From the NCBI GenBank assembly GCA_021732415.1, contig JAKFVC010000012.1:1-39645 (forward strand): a DNA stretch of 39,645 nucleotides. Direction: 5' to 3'. A program made the position numbers and the translations under genes. Under the pieces are notes generated by a model. That model ran no database searches. It was not told the origin of the DNA and worked only from the letters and a program-made list of their open reading frames with translations. How positions within the stretch are numbered: the stretch's first letter is position 1; each line of letters starts with the position of its first letter. The stretch is from Planctomycetaceae bacterium (GTDB taxonomy: Bacteria; Planctomycetota; Planctomycetia; Planctomycetales; Planctomycetaceae). Positions 1 through 9,360 of this stretch are shown one piece after another.

Positions 1-91
1 TCTCCCCGCCCGGTTCGTTTTTCCGGCCAGGGCGAGGGGAGTAATTGTCGCTACGCTCCTTTGTAAGCGAATGGGATGGATCTCGCTGTCG
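1..91. repeat. Intergenic end with imperfect GC-rich inverted repeat
   Basis: The first bases read as a C-rich block (about 2-13) followed after a T-rich loop by a G-rich block (about 28-42) that is roughly its reverse complement (CTCCCC-GCCC against GGGCGAGGGGAG). It lies just downstream of the leftward cyclase-family gene and could act as a terminator hairpin or be part of a dispersed repeat cut by the window edge. No gene is visible here. Confidence 0.35.
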
Positions 92-1798
92 CTAATACAA
101 CGCTAATGCCCGTCCATATCCTCCACGTGATCCCTTGATCTTCACCGGGGCAAAGATGAAGAACGCCTTCTTGTCTCGGATCGCACCCACATTTGTCAGA
201 TACTCGACCAGCAGTGTGCCTTTACCAGCAGCCAGCCAGTTGACGGCGAGCGAATTCTCGCGATTGACGCCCCCCAGCGTCGGGCTGTCGGTGCCGATGC
301 AGCGGATGCCCTTCGATTGCAGGTAGGCGATCACTTCCGGTGTTACGCCCGGCCAGCCTTCTGCTTTTCCAGCCAGCGGTGCCGCAAACATGCCATCGAG
401 TTCAGGAGCTTCCGGCAACGGTTTGAAATGCGCATCGGTATAGCCGCTATGAAATACGACGACCTCACCCGCCTGCAACGGATGCCCCGCGGCTTCGTGT
501 TTTTGAATCAAATCGAGCGTAATTAACGGGGATGCTGGCCAATCCTTTTCCTTCGTCGTGCCGATCAGCGACCGAACGTCAATCACATGAGCTTCACCCA
601 TCATCTGAGACAGCGGAACTTGATCGACAGTCAACGAACTTGTCCCGCGCGGGCCATACTTCGTCTCGTACTTCTTCAAGAAGGCTTGGACTTCAGGCGA
701 ATACTTCGCGTTGTCAAATTTTTCCGGCGGCAACGAGTAGCTCGGCACGACCACGTGCGTCCCAGCCTGACCATCCAAAATGTGCGTCCGGGCAAAGTAA
801 GGTCCGCGGGCTTTGCTGAAGGCATTCAACGTCTTCCCGACATAGCGGGTCGCTTCGTCACCGGGGGCATATCCGGGCCAGGTAATCGGATAGTCTTCAT
901 CCAGAGCTACCGACAGATCGGCGACGCGCTTGGACTTGGCACTCTCAATCAACCGGGCGGCGAGCATCGGTTCGGAAATCGCAAGGCACCGGACTTCTCC
1001 CCCCGAGCCCCCCACGTGTTTGGCCGGCAGTTTGGCATAGAACGCACCCGTTGTTGGCAGCGATCCCAGATTGGTCTCGCACTCCGTCCAGATCATCCCG
1101 AGTTTCCCCCCAGCCTGGTGCGTGGCCACAGCGAGATTCGGCAGTGGACCCATGCTGGCACCATCCAGCCCCAGAGTCATGACTCCCTTGGAGCCAATGT
1201 ACTGCATGGTTTCAGGGGTCGGTGCCGGCCAACCCGGCGTTTCCTTTCGCAGGGCGGTCGTCACAAAGCGTTCGCCAGCGGGAAACGGCTTGTAGTAGCG
1301 ATCCGAGTAATCACTCCGAAACAGGACAACATCACCGAAGTGCAGCGGGCGATTCTTCTTCTCCCAGGCCTGGACGATTTCGGGAGCAATCAAATAGCTC
1401 TCACCATCTTTGGCTTCGTCGATGTGCTCACGGATATCAATCACGCAGGCCTCACCGCAGAACTGCCAGGCGGGGACTTTTTCCCCCGTGATCAATCCCA
1501 TCGGTCCGGCTCCCGGCAACCCGGAATCCGGCGGAGGCACGAAATGCGCGGGGGCATCCCACTGAGTTCCGGTGTGCTCATCGATGACAATCATGTCTCG
1601 GTGATAGGGCCCCGGTCCAAATGTGCGACTGGGAACGATGACATGCTGCGTCATCCCCACCGGCCAGATACTCGGCAGTTCGGGAGCCACCAGCAACGTC
1701 AAATCATGGACTGATTTGCTGGGCAGTTCAGCCTGCGCGGAAACAGACAGCAGCAGCATGCTGCCCGCGATGGAAACCAGACACAGTGAGCGCAGCAT
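92..1798 (-). CDS. Exported tandem-domain cyclase family protein (kynurenine formamidase-like fold)
   Basis: The 568-aa product starts with a typical signal peptide: basic MLRS, a hydrophobic stretch to about residue 20, then an AQA cleavage site. Two cyclase-family (PF04199-type) halves follow, at about residues 28-285 and 290-568. Family members are metal-dependent amidohydrolases such as kynurenine formamidase, which use an HxGTHxDxPxH signature. The first half reads HTGTQWDAPAH (75-85), so the usual second histidine is a glutamine. The second half reads QAGTHVVVPSY (344-354), keeping the GTH histidine but losing the aspartate and the last histidine. A single family domain is normally about 200-260 aa, so this is a duplication. 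Whether it is catalytic is doubtful on these residues and the substrate is unknown. There is no strong ribosome binding site before the chosen ATG, but the signal peptide fits this start. It is secreted or periplasmic by inference. Confidence 0.8.
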   Translation of the reverse strand: MLRSLCLVSIAGSMLLLSVSAQAELPSKSVHDLTLLVAPELPSIWPVGMTQHVIVPSRTFGPGPYHRDMIVIDEHTGTQWDAPAHFVPPPDSGLPGAGPMGLITGEKVPAWQFCGEACVIDIREHIDEAKDGESYLIAPEIVQAWEKKNRPLHFGDVVLFRSDYSDRYYKPFPAGERFVTTALRKETPGWPAPTPETMQYIGSKGVMTLGLDGASMGPLPNLAVATHQAGGKLGMIWTECETNLGSLPTTGAFYAKLPAKHVGGSGGEVRCLAISEPMLAARLIESAKSKRVADLSVALDEDYPITWPGYAPGDEATRYVGKTLNAFSKARGPYFARTHILDGQAGTHVVVPSYSLPPEKFDNAKYSPEVQAFLKKYETKYGPRGTSSLTVDQVPLSQMMGEAHVIDVRSLIGTTKEKDWPASPLITLDLIQKHEAAGHPLQAGEVVVFHSGYTDAHFKPLPEAPELDGMFAAPLAGKAEGWPGVTPEVIAYLQSKGIRCIGTDSPTLGGVNRENSLAVNWLAAGKGTLLVEYLTNVGAIRDKKAFFIFAPVKIKGSRGGYGRALALY

Positions 1799-2013
1799 CA
1801 GGAATCTTTCAATCGGAAAGGTGAAACCGTCGCTGAATGAACGACGGTCAGATTTGGATTGTCAGATCATCAACGAAGTGACGCGCGGGATCAAGCGTGC
1901 GACGAGAAGTGTCTTCGCCGTCCATCAGCCGCAGGCGCTAGCCCCCCGGTTCGGCACGCAAGCACACTCGATCTCGACCCGGACACGAGCGCGTACCGGC
2001 TGATTGACGCAAC

Positions 2014-2316
2014 TTAATTGCCGCTGAATTTGAATCGGCGATTGGGCCCGCAGCCTAGCGGATCGCGCACATAGGCCTGACGGCACGCAGCGCATAGATC
2101 GTACTGCTTGCGATGCGGAATGAAGGGATCCGTTCCCGCAGCAGCGTCATTCACGCTGAGTTCGTCCAGCATCTCGGCCACGTGCTGGAGGTTGTCCGCG
2201 TCGAGATCCTCTGCGGTCAACTCGCCAGTGCCGGGAGCCGGCTGGACTTCGAGTGTCACGATGAAACGTTGGTCGGCGAGAGCCTGCCCGCACCGATCAC
2301 ATGTGTAATGCACCAT
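2014..2316 (-). CDS. Small hypothetical protein with two CxxC pairs
   Basis: This 100-aa acidic protein has a CDRC pair near residue 6 and a CAAC pair near residue 75, a spacing that suggests one zinc site built from both ends of the chain. The N-terminus (YTCDRCGQAL) resembles zinc-ribbon modules. The middle is rich in Asp, Glu and Leu and is probably helical. The C-terminus ends in a basic-aromatic tail (NRRFKFSGN). I recognise no named family; it resembles short zinc-ribbon proteins common in planctomycetes (recollection, not searched). It stands alone, leftward, and is divergent from holB. The shine-dalgarno signal is weak, so the exact start is less sure than the gene itself. Confidence 0.65.
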   Translation of the reverse strand: MVHYTCDRCGQALADQRFIVTLEVQPAPGTGELTAEDLDADNLQHVAEMLDELSVNDAAAGTDPFIPHRKQYDLCAACRQAYVRDPLGCGPNRRFKFSGN

Positions 2317-2688
2317 GTGTCACGATTCCCGAAACAAGTTTCGATAGAAGATCTGACCCGGTTCGCCCAGCACACCCCATCCATCATGCATCGTCGCTGA
2401 TGTGCTGGTTGAACCCCAATCGAACAGAAGCTGCGGCGGAATGCCGAGTGAGAGAACTCTCACTATCCCATTGAATCTCTGAATGTGTCAGTCTCGATTG
2501 TAATCCGATTTCGTCGAACAAGAAAAGATTCAATTGGCAATGTGGAAGAAAAATGACGAATGTCGAAATCGGGTGTGCTCTGAGTACCAAGCCATCGTTC
2601 GCTCTGCTAATAATCTCAATGGGAGCTGAAAACATCAGAGCGGTTGAACACGTCAGGCACGGCCTGACCTAGATGGCGAGGCAAATCG
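2317..2688. promoter_or_regulatory. Divergent spacer between the CxxC gene and holB
   Basis: This 372-bp spacer separates two divergent genes and should hold both promoters. I see no convincing coding sequence. It is clearly more AT-rich around 2460-2600 than the flanking genes. The segment near 2550-2572 (AATGACGAATGTCGAAATC) looks like an intergenic repeat word I associate with planctomycetes. A perfect inverted repeat lies just upstream of holB and is listed separately. Confidence 0.4.
2652..2668. repeat. Perfect 7-bp inverted repeat upstream of holB
   Basis: GTCAGGC (2652-2658) and GCCTGAC (2662-2668) are perfect reverse complements around a 3-nt loop. The hairpin ends about 20 bp before the holB start codon and just before its ribosome binding site. 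It could be an operator, a 5'-UTR hairpin, or chance. Confidence 0.4.
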
Positions 2689-3750
2689 ATGAGTTGGGAC
2701 GAGATCGTCGGACACCACACGCAGCGTGATTTGTTGCGCGGGACGATTGCTCGTCAACGGCTGGCTCATACCTATTTGTTTGTCGGGATGGATGGAATCG
2801 GCAAACGGGCCTTTGCTCTCAAATTTGCCCAGTGTCTGATGTGCCAGCGTCACACTGCCGAAGAGTTCGACGCTTGTGGTGCGTGCCCCGGTTGCAAACA
2901 AGTCCTCGCAGGGACGCACCCCGATCTGTTCGTTGTCGGCTGTCCCGAGGGCAAGCGTGAAATTCCGATCGACACGTTCCTCGGTCCGGCCGACAAGCGG
3001 GGAAAATCGGGATTGTGCTACGATCTCTCTCATACCCCGATGGCGGGTGGGCGGAAGATCGCCCTGATCTGCGACGCCGAACGCCTGAATGAGGAAAGCG
3101 CTAATGCGTTATTAAAAACCCTCGAGGAACCTCCACCGCATTCATTGATCATTCTCATCGCCACGCACATCGACAGCATCCTGCCGACGATCCGTTCGCG
3201 CTGCCAGGTCTTGCGGTTCAGCCCGTTGTCGACTGCCGATGTCGCAGAGTTGCTGTTAAAGAACGGACTCACGACTGACGCCGATGCAGCCCAAGTTGCC
3301 GCAGCCTCCAGTGAAGGCAGTCTGACGCAGGCGGCCATGTTGCTCGATGGAGATCTGCGAGCCCAGCGGAATCGCCTATTCGACTTGTTGGCAGCCCCTG
3401 CATTCAACAGTCTGGCCGTCACGGGCTTTGTGATGGACGGCATCGAAGCCACTGGGACGGAAGCCCCTGTGCAACGCGAGCAGGCCGGCTGGTATTTCCG
3501 TTTCTGTGTGGAATTCTTCAAGACGGCGGTCACTGAACTCATCACGCAACAGCCGGGCACCATTCCGCAGGTGACGCAGTTCCGGCAACGGTACGGTCAG
3601 CCCACTGCAGATCAACTAACCGGCTTGTCCAATGTTGTAGAACGAATCGTCGCCGCGGCAATTCATCTGGACCAGAACGTCGCCGTGGCACTGACTGTTG
3701 AGGCGCTGTTCGACGAAGTCGGGCGGATGCTGCGTGCCGTTCCGGTGTAA
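2689..3750 (+). CDS. holB: DNA polymerase III delta' subunit
   Basis: The 353-aa AAA+ protein is the delta' subunit of the clamp loader, which opens the beta sliding clamp with ATP energy and loads it on primed DNA. Visible marks are the opening WDEIVGHH, a P-loop-like GMDGIGKR (33-40), a zinc module with cysteines 49, 52, 63, 66 and 69, the LLKTLEEPP motif (141-149) and the SRC sensor motif (170-172) found in DnaX/HolB proteins. The C-terminal third (about 215-350) is the helical collar domain. The length is normal for the family. GAGG seven bases before the ATG supports the start. It converges with the treS fusion with only 14 bp between the two stop codons. Unlike E. coli delta', which lacks a good P-loop, this copy keeps a GKR-type loop, so nucleotide binding is possible. 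Confidence 0.93.
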   Translation: MSWDEIVGHHTQRDLLRGTIARQRLAHTYLFVGMDGIGKRAFALKFAQCLMCQRHTAEEFDACGACPGCKQVLAGTHPDLFVVGCPEGKREIPIDTFLGPADKRGKSGLCYDLSHTPMAGGRKIALICDAERLNEESANALLKTLEEPPPHSLIILIATHIDSILPTIRSRCQVLRFSPLSTADVAELLLKNGLTTDADAAQVAAASSEGSLTQAAMLLDGDLRAQRNRLFDLLAAPAFNSLAVTGFVMDGIEATGTEAPVQREQAGWYFRFCVEFFKTAVTELITQQPGTIPQVTQFRQRYGQPTADQLTGLSNVVERIVAAAIHLDQNVAVALTVEALFDEVGRMLRAVPV

Positions 3751-3764
3751 CTTCGATTTGATGC

Positions 3765-6700
3765 TTACGCCGGACGCTCGCCGGATGTCTCTTGCGGTCG
3801 AGCCAGCAAACGCAAGATCGCCGTCAACGGGATCACCGCCCAATCGGGACGCGCCGCGAGATCATATTCTGCTTCGCGCAGCGCCCGTTCTAACAGCGAG
3901 AGCTCCAACAGGTTCTGCCGTGCGGCATCAGACCTCGGTAGCAGGTCTGCAGACTCGACGGCCTCCGTGTAGACCTGAAAGAATTCGGATTCCAGCCGGC
4001 TCTGCCAGGCTTGAGAATATCTCTCCAACTTCGCGCGATCTTCCGGACGCACGATCCCTTGAGTCGTCCCTCGATTACCGCTGAGATCCAATCGAACCGA
4101 CGACGCCACATAATCGAACGACCGCAAGAGGGCTGCAACGTCGTTCAGGGGTGAGCGCTTAATACGCCGGTCGCCAATCGTACGATTAACCGCTCCTTCA
4201 AAGTCTGACAGGACGAAATCACGTCCCGTGACCAGCAGTTGCCCCAGATGGTAGTCGCCGTGGCAGCGGATGCGCTTCCCCGCAGCCAGTTCTGGATCGA
4301 GGGCTCCATGAATCCTCGCAAATATAGCTGGCCCCTGACGGCGCAGTTGGCTGGCCAGGTCGCGAACGGACTCGGGCCATTCGGTATGAGGTTCCGCCAA
4401 CAGGGAATGAATTCGACCGGCGAGGTTGCGCAGCGATTGATAGAACGAACGCTGGTAGGCCGGCGTGAACGGTGTCGAAATAATTGCGGGAATGCCGGTT
4501 GCCCCCGCCAGTGTGAGGTGCAACTTAGCCGTAAAGGCCCCCAGCGCCCGTGCTGAATGAATGAACGGACTTACCAGTTGCTCCCAGCGATCGGACAGTC
4601 CGCCGCCATCGGAAAGTTCCACTGGTAATGGAGCGAGCTCCCCCGGGTTGGTCTCCGATTGCGCCGCGACTCCGTCAAAGAATCGGATGGATTGATCCAG
4701 CATCATCTGCCAGGCATCACCCTGATTCGGCACATAGCGGTGGATTGCTCCCAGAGTCATCGGCTCGACGCCTGGACGGCGATATTCGATCGCCCCCACG
4801 ACCTGAGCGAATTCGGCGAACCCCTGTTGTTGCAGAAAACGCCCGATTTCCACATCAGGATTTAAACCGTCATCGGCGCGGCGAAAGGCCCGAAATACCA
4901 ACCGGCGGCCGATGATCGCCGTGACGTGATGTTGCACACCCAAGTACGCGGTGACCGTCAGCGGTTCTTCGGGGATCAGGTCCGCCGGGTCGAGACCATC
5001 GAACTGGATACAGACCAGCTTGGCCCCATTGGCCATGGGACTCGCGCGTCGCGTCGCCATCGCGTCCAGGATCGCTCGCGCGTACTCGGGCAATGCCACT
5101 GGATCGCACAAGATCGCGTTATGCGGCGCGCCGGTGCGGGCGATCGCTGTGTGCTGCAGAGTATTCTCTGCAGCGGTGAATTGTTCTTCTGAAATAAACG
5201 CCAACGGCTGAAACAGCGTCTCGGCGACACCTGACGAATATTCGATCCGGTATTCTAACAATTGAGCATCGAGACCGGTCAGCGGCATCGGGCGGATGTC
5301 GAGAACACGGCAACCAATCACCTTGGCCGATTCCCCGTTCGAATGCCGTTTCGCCAGAAGATGGCATAAAATATTTCGTCCCGATTCCCGCACCAGATCA
5401 GACCAATTCTGAATTCCCAGCACGGGCAGACCTGCCGGCTGGACTGCTTGAGACTTCTCGGCATTGAGCGAGAACCAATAAACTCCATACGGCCCCAACG
5501 TCAACGAATATGGGCTATCCTCGATCCTGGGGAAACGGGCTCGGCCGAAGATCTCTTCCGGAACAAGCCCTTCGTATTGCCGCAGGTCGATTAATACATG
5601 CTGCACGAAGCGCGACAGATTCACGACAATCAGCAGTTGTTCCTCTTCAGTCCGCCGTACGAATGCGAGAATCTTCGAGTTATCTGGCTCCAGCAGATGG
5701 AGCTCACCGCGACCAAATGCCGGATGCTGCTTGCGCAATGCGATGAGACGCTTCGTCCACCACAGCAACGACGAGGGATTATTCTGCTGCGTCTCGACGT
5801 TGACCGCTTCATAGTGATATTCCGAGTCAATCACCACAGGCAGGTAGAGCTTCTGGGAGTTGGCCCGGCTGAATCCCGCATTACGATCGTCTGACCACTG
5901 CATTGGAGTACGGACGCCATTGCGATCTCCGAGGTAGATGTTGTCCCCCATACCGATTTCATCACCATAGTACAGCACCGGAGAGCCCGGCAACGAGAAC
6001 AGTAATGTGTTTAGTAGCTGAATGCGCCGGCGGTCATTGCGCAACAAGGGAGCCAGCCGGTGCCGAATCCCCAGGAACAACCGCGCCTGCCGATCTTGCG
6101 TATAGGCGCTATACATGGCGTCGCGTTCTTCATCCGTGATCATGGCGAGAGTCAACTCGTCGTGATTTCGCAGAAATAAGCCCCATTGACAATTGTCAGG
6201 AATTTCAGGCGTTTGCGAGAGAATATCGGTAATGGGGAATCGATCTTCCTGATGCAAGGCCATGAACAACCGGGGCATCAGCGGGAAGTGAAATGCCATC
6301 TGGCATTCATCGCCATCACCGAAATACTTGACCATGTCATCGGGCCAGGCATTGGCCTCGGCCAGGAACAGCCGGTTTGGATACCGTTCATCCACATGTT
6401 TGCGTAGTGCTTTCAGGAAAGCATGCGTCTCCGGGAGATGCTCGCAGCTTGTCCCTTCGCGTTCGACGAGATAGGGCACAGCATCCAGCCGCATCCCATC
6501 GACGCCCAATTCGAACCAGAAGTCGACGACCGGCAACAATGCGTCCCAGACGGCCGGATTGTCGAAGTTCAGATCGGGCTGATGGCTATAAAAGCGATGC
6601 CAATAGTATTGTTTCGCCAGCGGATCCCACGCCCAGTTACTGGTTTCGAAATCGGGGAACATCAGCGGCACGTCGGCATATTTGTCGGGGGAGTCGCTCC

Positions 6701-7091
6701 AGACATAAAAATCACGTTCGGGTGTCCCCGGAGCCGCACGGCGTGCGCATTGAAACCAGGCGTGTTGATCCGATGTATGATTGATGACGAGTTCCGTGAT
6801 TACTCTTAGCCCCAGCGCGTGAGCCTTTTCCAGAAACTTGCTGACATCGTCGAGGGTCCCGTAACGCGGATTGACGCTGGTGTAATCGGAGATGTCGTAG
6901 CCATCGTCGCGCAGCGGAGACGGCATGAAGGGCAGCAGCCAGATCGTGTTGATTCCGAGGTCAACGAGATACTCGAGCTTCTGCGTCAAACCTTCGAAAT
7001 CGCCGACTCCATCGTTGTTGCCATCGAAGAAGGCACGGACGTGCACTTCGTAGATGATCGCGTCTTTATACCAGAGTGGGTCGTCGATCAT
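3765..7091 (-). CDS. treS: Trehalose synthase (maltose alpha-D-glucosyltransferase) fused to maltokinase
   Basis: This 1108-aa bifunctional protein has an N-terminal GH13 trehalose synthase (about 1-550) that interconverts maltose and trehalose, and a C-terminal maltokinase (about 560-1108) that makes maltose 1-phosphate from maltose and ATP. The TreS half shows the expected acids: nucleophile D203 in GMRLDA, acid/base E245 in FLAEAN, and D311 in LRNHDE. The kinase half has an aminoglycoside-phosphotransferase-like core with HGDYHLGQ (944-951) and DFEG (963-966), followed by RRIKRSPLNDVA. TreS-Mak fusions are well known; they usually feed GlgE, which is not in this window. The gene is the last of the leftward glucan set, separated from the debranching enzyme by 141 bp that hold a strong inverted repeat. 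No clear ribosome binding site precedes the ATG, though MIDDPLWYKDAIIYE is the normal family N-terminus. Confidence 0.95.
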   Translation of the reverse strand: MIDDPLWYKDAIIYEVHVRAFFDGNNDGVGDFEGLTQKLEYLVDLGINTIWLLPFMPSPLRDDGYDISDYTSVNPRYGTLDDVSKFLEKAHALGLRVITELVINHTSDQHAWFQCARRAAPGTPERDFYVWSDSPDKYADVPLMFPDFETSNWAWDPLAKQYYWHRFYSHQPDLNFDNPAVWDALLPVVDFWFELGVDGMRLDAVPYLVEREGTSCEHLPETHAFLKALRKHVDERYPNRLFLAEANAWPDDMVKYFGDGDECQMAFHFPLMPRLFMALHQEDRFPITDILSQTPEIPDNCQWGLFLRNHDELTLAMITDEERDAMYSAYTQDRQARLFLGIRHRLAPLLRNDRRRIQLLNTLLFSLPGSPVLYYGDEIGMGDNIYLGDRNGVRTPMQWSDDRNAGFSRANSQKLYLPVVIDSEYHYEAVNVETQQNNPSSLLWWTKRLIALRKQHPAFGRGELHLLEPDNSKILAFVRRTEEEQLLIVVNLSRFVQHVLIDLRQYEGLVPEEIFGRARFPRIEDSPYSLTLGPYGVYWFSLNAEKSQAVQPAGLPVLGIQNWSDLVRESGRNILCHLLAKRHSNGESAKVIGCRVLDIRPMPLTGLDAQLLEYRIEYSSGVAETLFQPLAFISEEQFTAAENTLQHTAIARTGAPHNAILCDPVALPEYARAILDAMATRRASPMANGAKLVCIQFDGLDPADLIPEEPLTVTAYLGVQHHVTAIIGRRLVFRAFRRADDGLNPDVEIGRFLQQQGFAEFAQVVGAIEYRRPGVEPMTLGAIHRYVPNQGDAWQMMLDQSIRFFDGVAAQSETNPGELAPLPVELSDGGGLSDRWEQLVSPFIHSARALGAFTAKLHLTLAGATGIPAIISTPFTPAYQRSFYQSLRNLAGRIHSLLAEPHTEWPESVRDLASQLRRQGPAIFARIHGALDPELAAGKRIRCHGDYHLGQLLVTGRDFVLSDFEGAVNRTIGDRRIKRSPLNDVAALLRSFDYVASSVRLDLSGNRGTTQGIVRPEDRAKLERYSQAWQSRLESEFFQVYTEAVESADLLPRSDAARQNLLELSLLERALREAEYDLAARPDWAVIPLTAILRLLARPQETSGERPA

Positions 7092-7124
7092 GATGGCACG
7101 CTGCTAAGAAGGTAAGAAAAACGA

Positions 7125-7217
7125 GGCGTAGCCGAGCTGTAGCCCGACTCTCTGAGTCGGGTGTATTCGGCGTCGCACGACCCGACTCGGAGAGTCGGGC
7201 TACAAGTCGGCTACGCC
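7125..7217. repeat. Long inverted repeat between debranching enzyme and treS genes
   Basis: The arms 7125-7161 and 7181-7217 are 37 nt each and pair at 34 of 37 positions around a 19-nt loop. The core is CCCGACTC-GAGTCGGG, itself nearly palindromic. The repeat lies between two genes read in the same direction, so it may terminate or attenuate transcription before treS, protect the upstream mRNA end, or be a dispersed repeat. There is no T-tract of the usual intrinsic-terminator type on the minus strand. Confidence 0.8.
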
Positions 7218-7232
7218 GCCTAAAGCGAACGT

Positions 7233-9311
7233 CTATTCAACGTCTCCGGACAATAACACACAGCAACGAAGTACCTCTGCCACGCTCCATGCCTGAGCCG
7301 CACAACCTCGCGCCGTATACGGGCTCTCAGCATCAAACACTTCGGAAATCGTCCCGATACAGGCTTCACTCAGATGCGAATCAAATCCTCGCAAGAAGCC
7401 GCGACATTCTGCGCTGCGATCAGGATGCACGCGCAGCCAGGCGTCGATGAACGGACCAATTAACCACGCCCACACCGTCCCCTGATGATAGGCCGCGTCA
7501 CGTGAACGCAGATCGCCAAAATAGCGGGACTTGTAGTCGACATGGCCCGGCGCCAGTGATCGTAATCCAAGTGGAGTAAACAGCCGTTCGTAAACGGTGT
7601 CCACCACCTGCGTCCAGCGGCTGGGATCTAAGATGGGATTTTCCAATGAGATCGCCAACACTTGATTTGGCCGGCAAGCTGGATCATCACCCTGTTCGCC
7701 ATCGATGACGTCATATAGCCCCTGCTCTGCTTCACACCAGAAACGGCGATTGAACGAATCCTCAGCGCGGTCCGCTGCGGCCCGAATCTCGAGGGTATTC
7801 TCTCCCTCTTCCTTTAACCATTTCTGCAGCAATCGCAGGGCGTTGTACCAGAGGGCATTGATCTCGACCGCCTTCCCGCGGCGTGGCGTGACGACCCAGT
7901 CCCCAACCTTGGCATCCATCCAGGTCAGTTGATAGCCGGCAGCCCCTTGCCGTAACAGGCCATCAGTGGGATCGACACCGATTCCAAACCGGGTGCCACG
8001 CTGATGGTGGGCAATAATGTCCTTCAAGATCGAGAGGTGCGACCTCAACATGGTCCGATCGCCGGTCACTTTGAGATAGCGATTCAACGCGTGGAAATAC
8101 CACAAGGTTGCATCTGCGGTATGATAAACGCCTTCGGTCGACCTGTCAGGAAAGAAATTGGGAATCAATCCGTCTCGCATGTGGCTGATGAAGGTTCGCA
8201 GAATGTAGCCGGCTTCAGGATGCCGGCCAGTGACCAACGTTAAGCCCTCGAGGCTGATCATCGTGTCGCGGCCCCAGTCGGTAAACCAGTGGTAGCCGGC
8301 GACGATAGTGCGTGCCTCTTCGCCACTGGCTTGAGCCCGCGCTGAATCTTCCACACGACTGGCGGGCGTGATCACAAACTGGTCGGCGGCCAATACCAGT
8401 TCTCCAGCCATCCCGTTGCGCGCAGCCGGCTCGGACGCAGCCAGCAACCGTTGGCGTCGATCGAGTTCCGTATTCAGAGCCTCTTGAGGTGAAAGTGCGA
8501 GCACGCGGCCCCACGATTCTGTGGAGGCAGTTAAAGTCACGTCCCGGTCCTGATGGAGGAAGACTCGAAAGAGCCCCGGACTCCACATCGTGCCGACATT
8601 GTCGTACCCGCGACCCTCTTCGACCCGATACAAGACATCGGGCAGAGTGGTATCGTCCAGCGTGAGTGCTGGAGCGTCCCCATTCACGTACATCCGCAAG
8701 ACGGGAAATTTCCGCTCCCCGTCAGTGAGTTCGTATCGTCCGGCACTGGCTGTCAGGACATAGGGTTCGGGATTGGGAGTCGTCACGTGTTCGTCGTGTC
8801 CCCGGAAATGGACCGACGTCCGCAACTTCAACTGCACTGGACCGTGGCCTCGTAACAAGCGGTAATTGACGTGGACTGTATTTTGATGATGTGGCAGATA
8901 GATCCGTTTTTCAATCACATGCTCACCGATCTGGTAGACCCAGATCGGCAGTCCCATCTCGAGGCGAAACTCTTTCAATGAATGCAGCCCTTGCAACGCT
9001 AAGCCGCGATTGGCCTGCTCGATCCCTCCCACTGCAAACGTGGATTGATCCATAAACTTAAATTGCTCGCTCAGGTGACTAAGCAGCAAGACACGTCCCA
9101 GCGGCGCCGGGTGCGCGGCAATCAGCAGCCCGTGATAGCGGCGGGTCGCGGCGCCAGCCAATGTCCCCGAGGCATAGCCCCCCAGCCCATTCGTGACGAG
9201 CCATTCCTGTTCGATCAATGAGCTATCGTCACCGCCGGTGATTCTGCGAATAAATGTTTCGCGTTCACTGGCTTCGCGAGCGTCTTGAATTTCGGCAGTA
9301 GAAATTGTCAT
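7233..9311 (-). CDS. Glycogen debranching enzyme, amylo-alpha-1,6-glucosidase type
   Basis: The 692-aa protein has an N-terminal beta-rich domain of the GDE_N_bis type (about 30-270), opening with EWLVTNGLGGYASGTLAGAA, and an (alpha/alpha)6-barrel C-terminal domain (about 300-685) with the signature HWFTDWGRDTMISLEG around 341-356. This family hydrolyses alpha-1,6 branch glucosyl residues of glycogen and is unrelated in fold to GlgX, which is also encoded in this cluster. Length and order fit the archaeal/bacterial amylo-1,6-glucosidase family. AGGAG sits nine bases before the ATG and supports the start. The gene follows treZ after 49 bp, so the two are probably co-transcribed. Having both types of debranching enzyme in one cluster suggests strong channelling of stored glycogen into trehalose (inference). 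Confidence 0.9.
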   Translation of the reverse strand: MTISTAEIQDAREASERETFIRRITGGDDSSLIEQEWLVTNGLGGYASGTLAGAATRRYHGLLIAAHPAPLGRVLLLSHLSEQFKFMDQSTFAVGGIEQANRGLALQGLHSLKEFRLEMGLPIWVYQIGEHVIEKRIYLPHHQNTVHVNYRLLRGHGPVQLKLRTSVHFRGHDEHVTTPNPEPYVLTASAGRYELTDGERKFPVLRMYVNGDAPALTLDDTTLPDVLYRVEEGRGYDNVGTMWSPGLFRVFLHQDRDVTLTASTESWGRVLALSPQEALNTELDRRQRLLAASEPAARNGMAGELVLAADQFVITPASRVEDSARAQASGEEARTIVAGYHWFTDWGRDTMISLEGLTLVTGRHPEAGYILRTFISHMRDGLIPNFFPDRSTEGVYHTADATLWYFHALNRYLKVTGDRTMLRSHLSILKDIIAHHQRGTRFGIGVDPTDGLLRQGAAGYQLTWMDAKVGDWVVTPRRGKAVEINALWYNALRLLQKWLKEEGENTLEIRAAADRAEDSFNRRFWCEAEQGLYDVIDGEQGDDPACRPNQVLAISLENPILDPSRWTQVVDTVYERLFTPLGLRSLAPGHVDYKSRYFGDLRSRDAAYHQGTVWAWLIGPFIDAWLRVHPDRSAECRGFLRGFDSHLSEACIGTISEVFDAESPYTARGCAAQAWSVAEVLRCCVLLSGDVE

Positions 9312-9360
9312 GACTGAGACTCCTATTAAACGCAGGTGCTTATCCTACGGGGAACACCGT

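Noticed and set aside
587-1714. Long open frame (375 codons) antisense to the cyclase-family gene
   Set aside because: The opposite strand encodes a protein with a signal peptide and recognisable family motifs; the antisense frame has Arg/Pro/His-rich composition and no known motif.
2384-2635. 83-codon leftward frame in the holB spacer
   Set aside because: No ribosome binding site, no recognisable motif, and it overlaps an AT-rich repeat-like stretch in a divergent promoter region.
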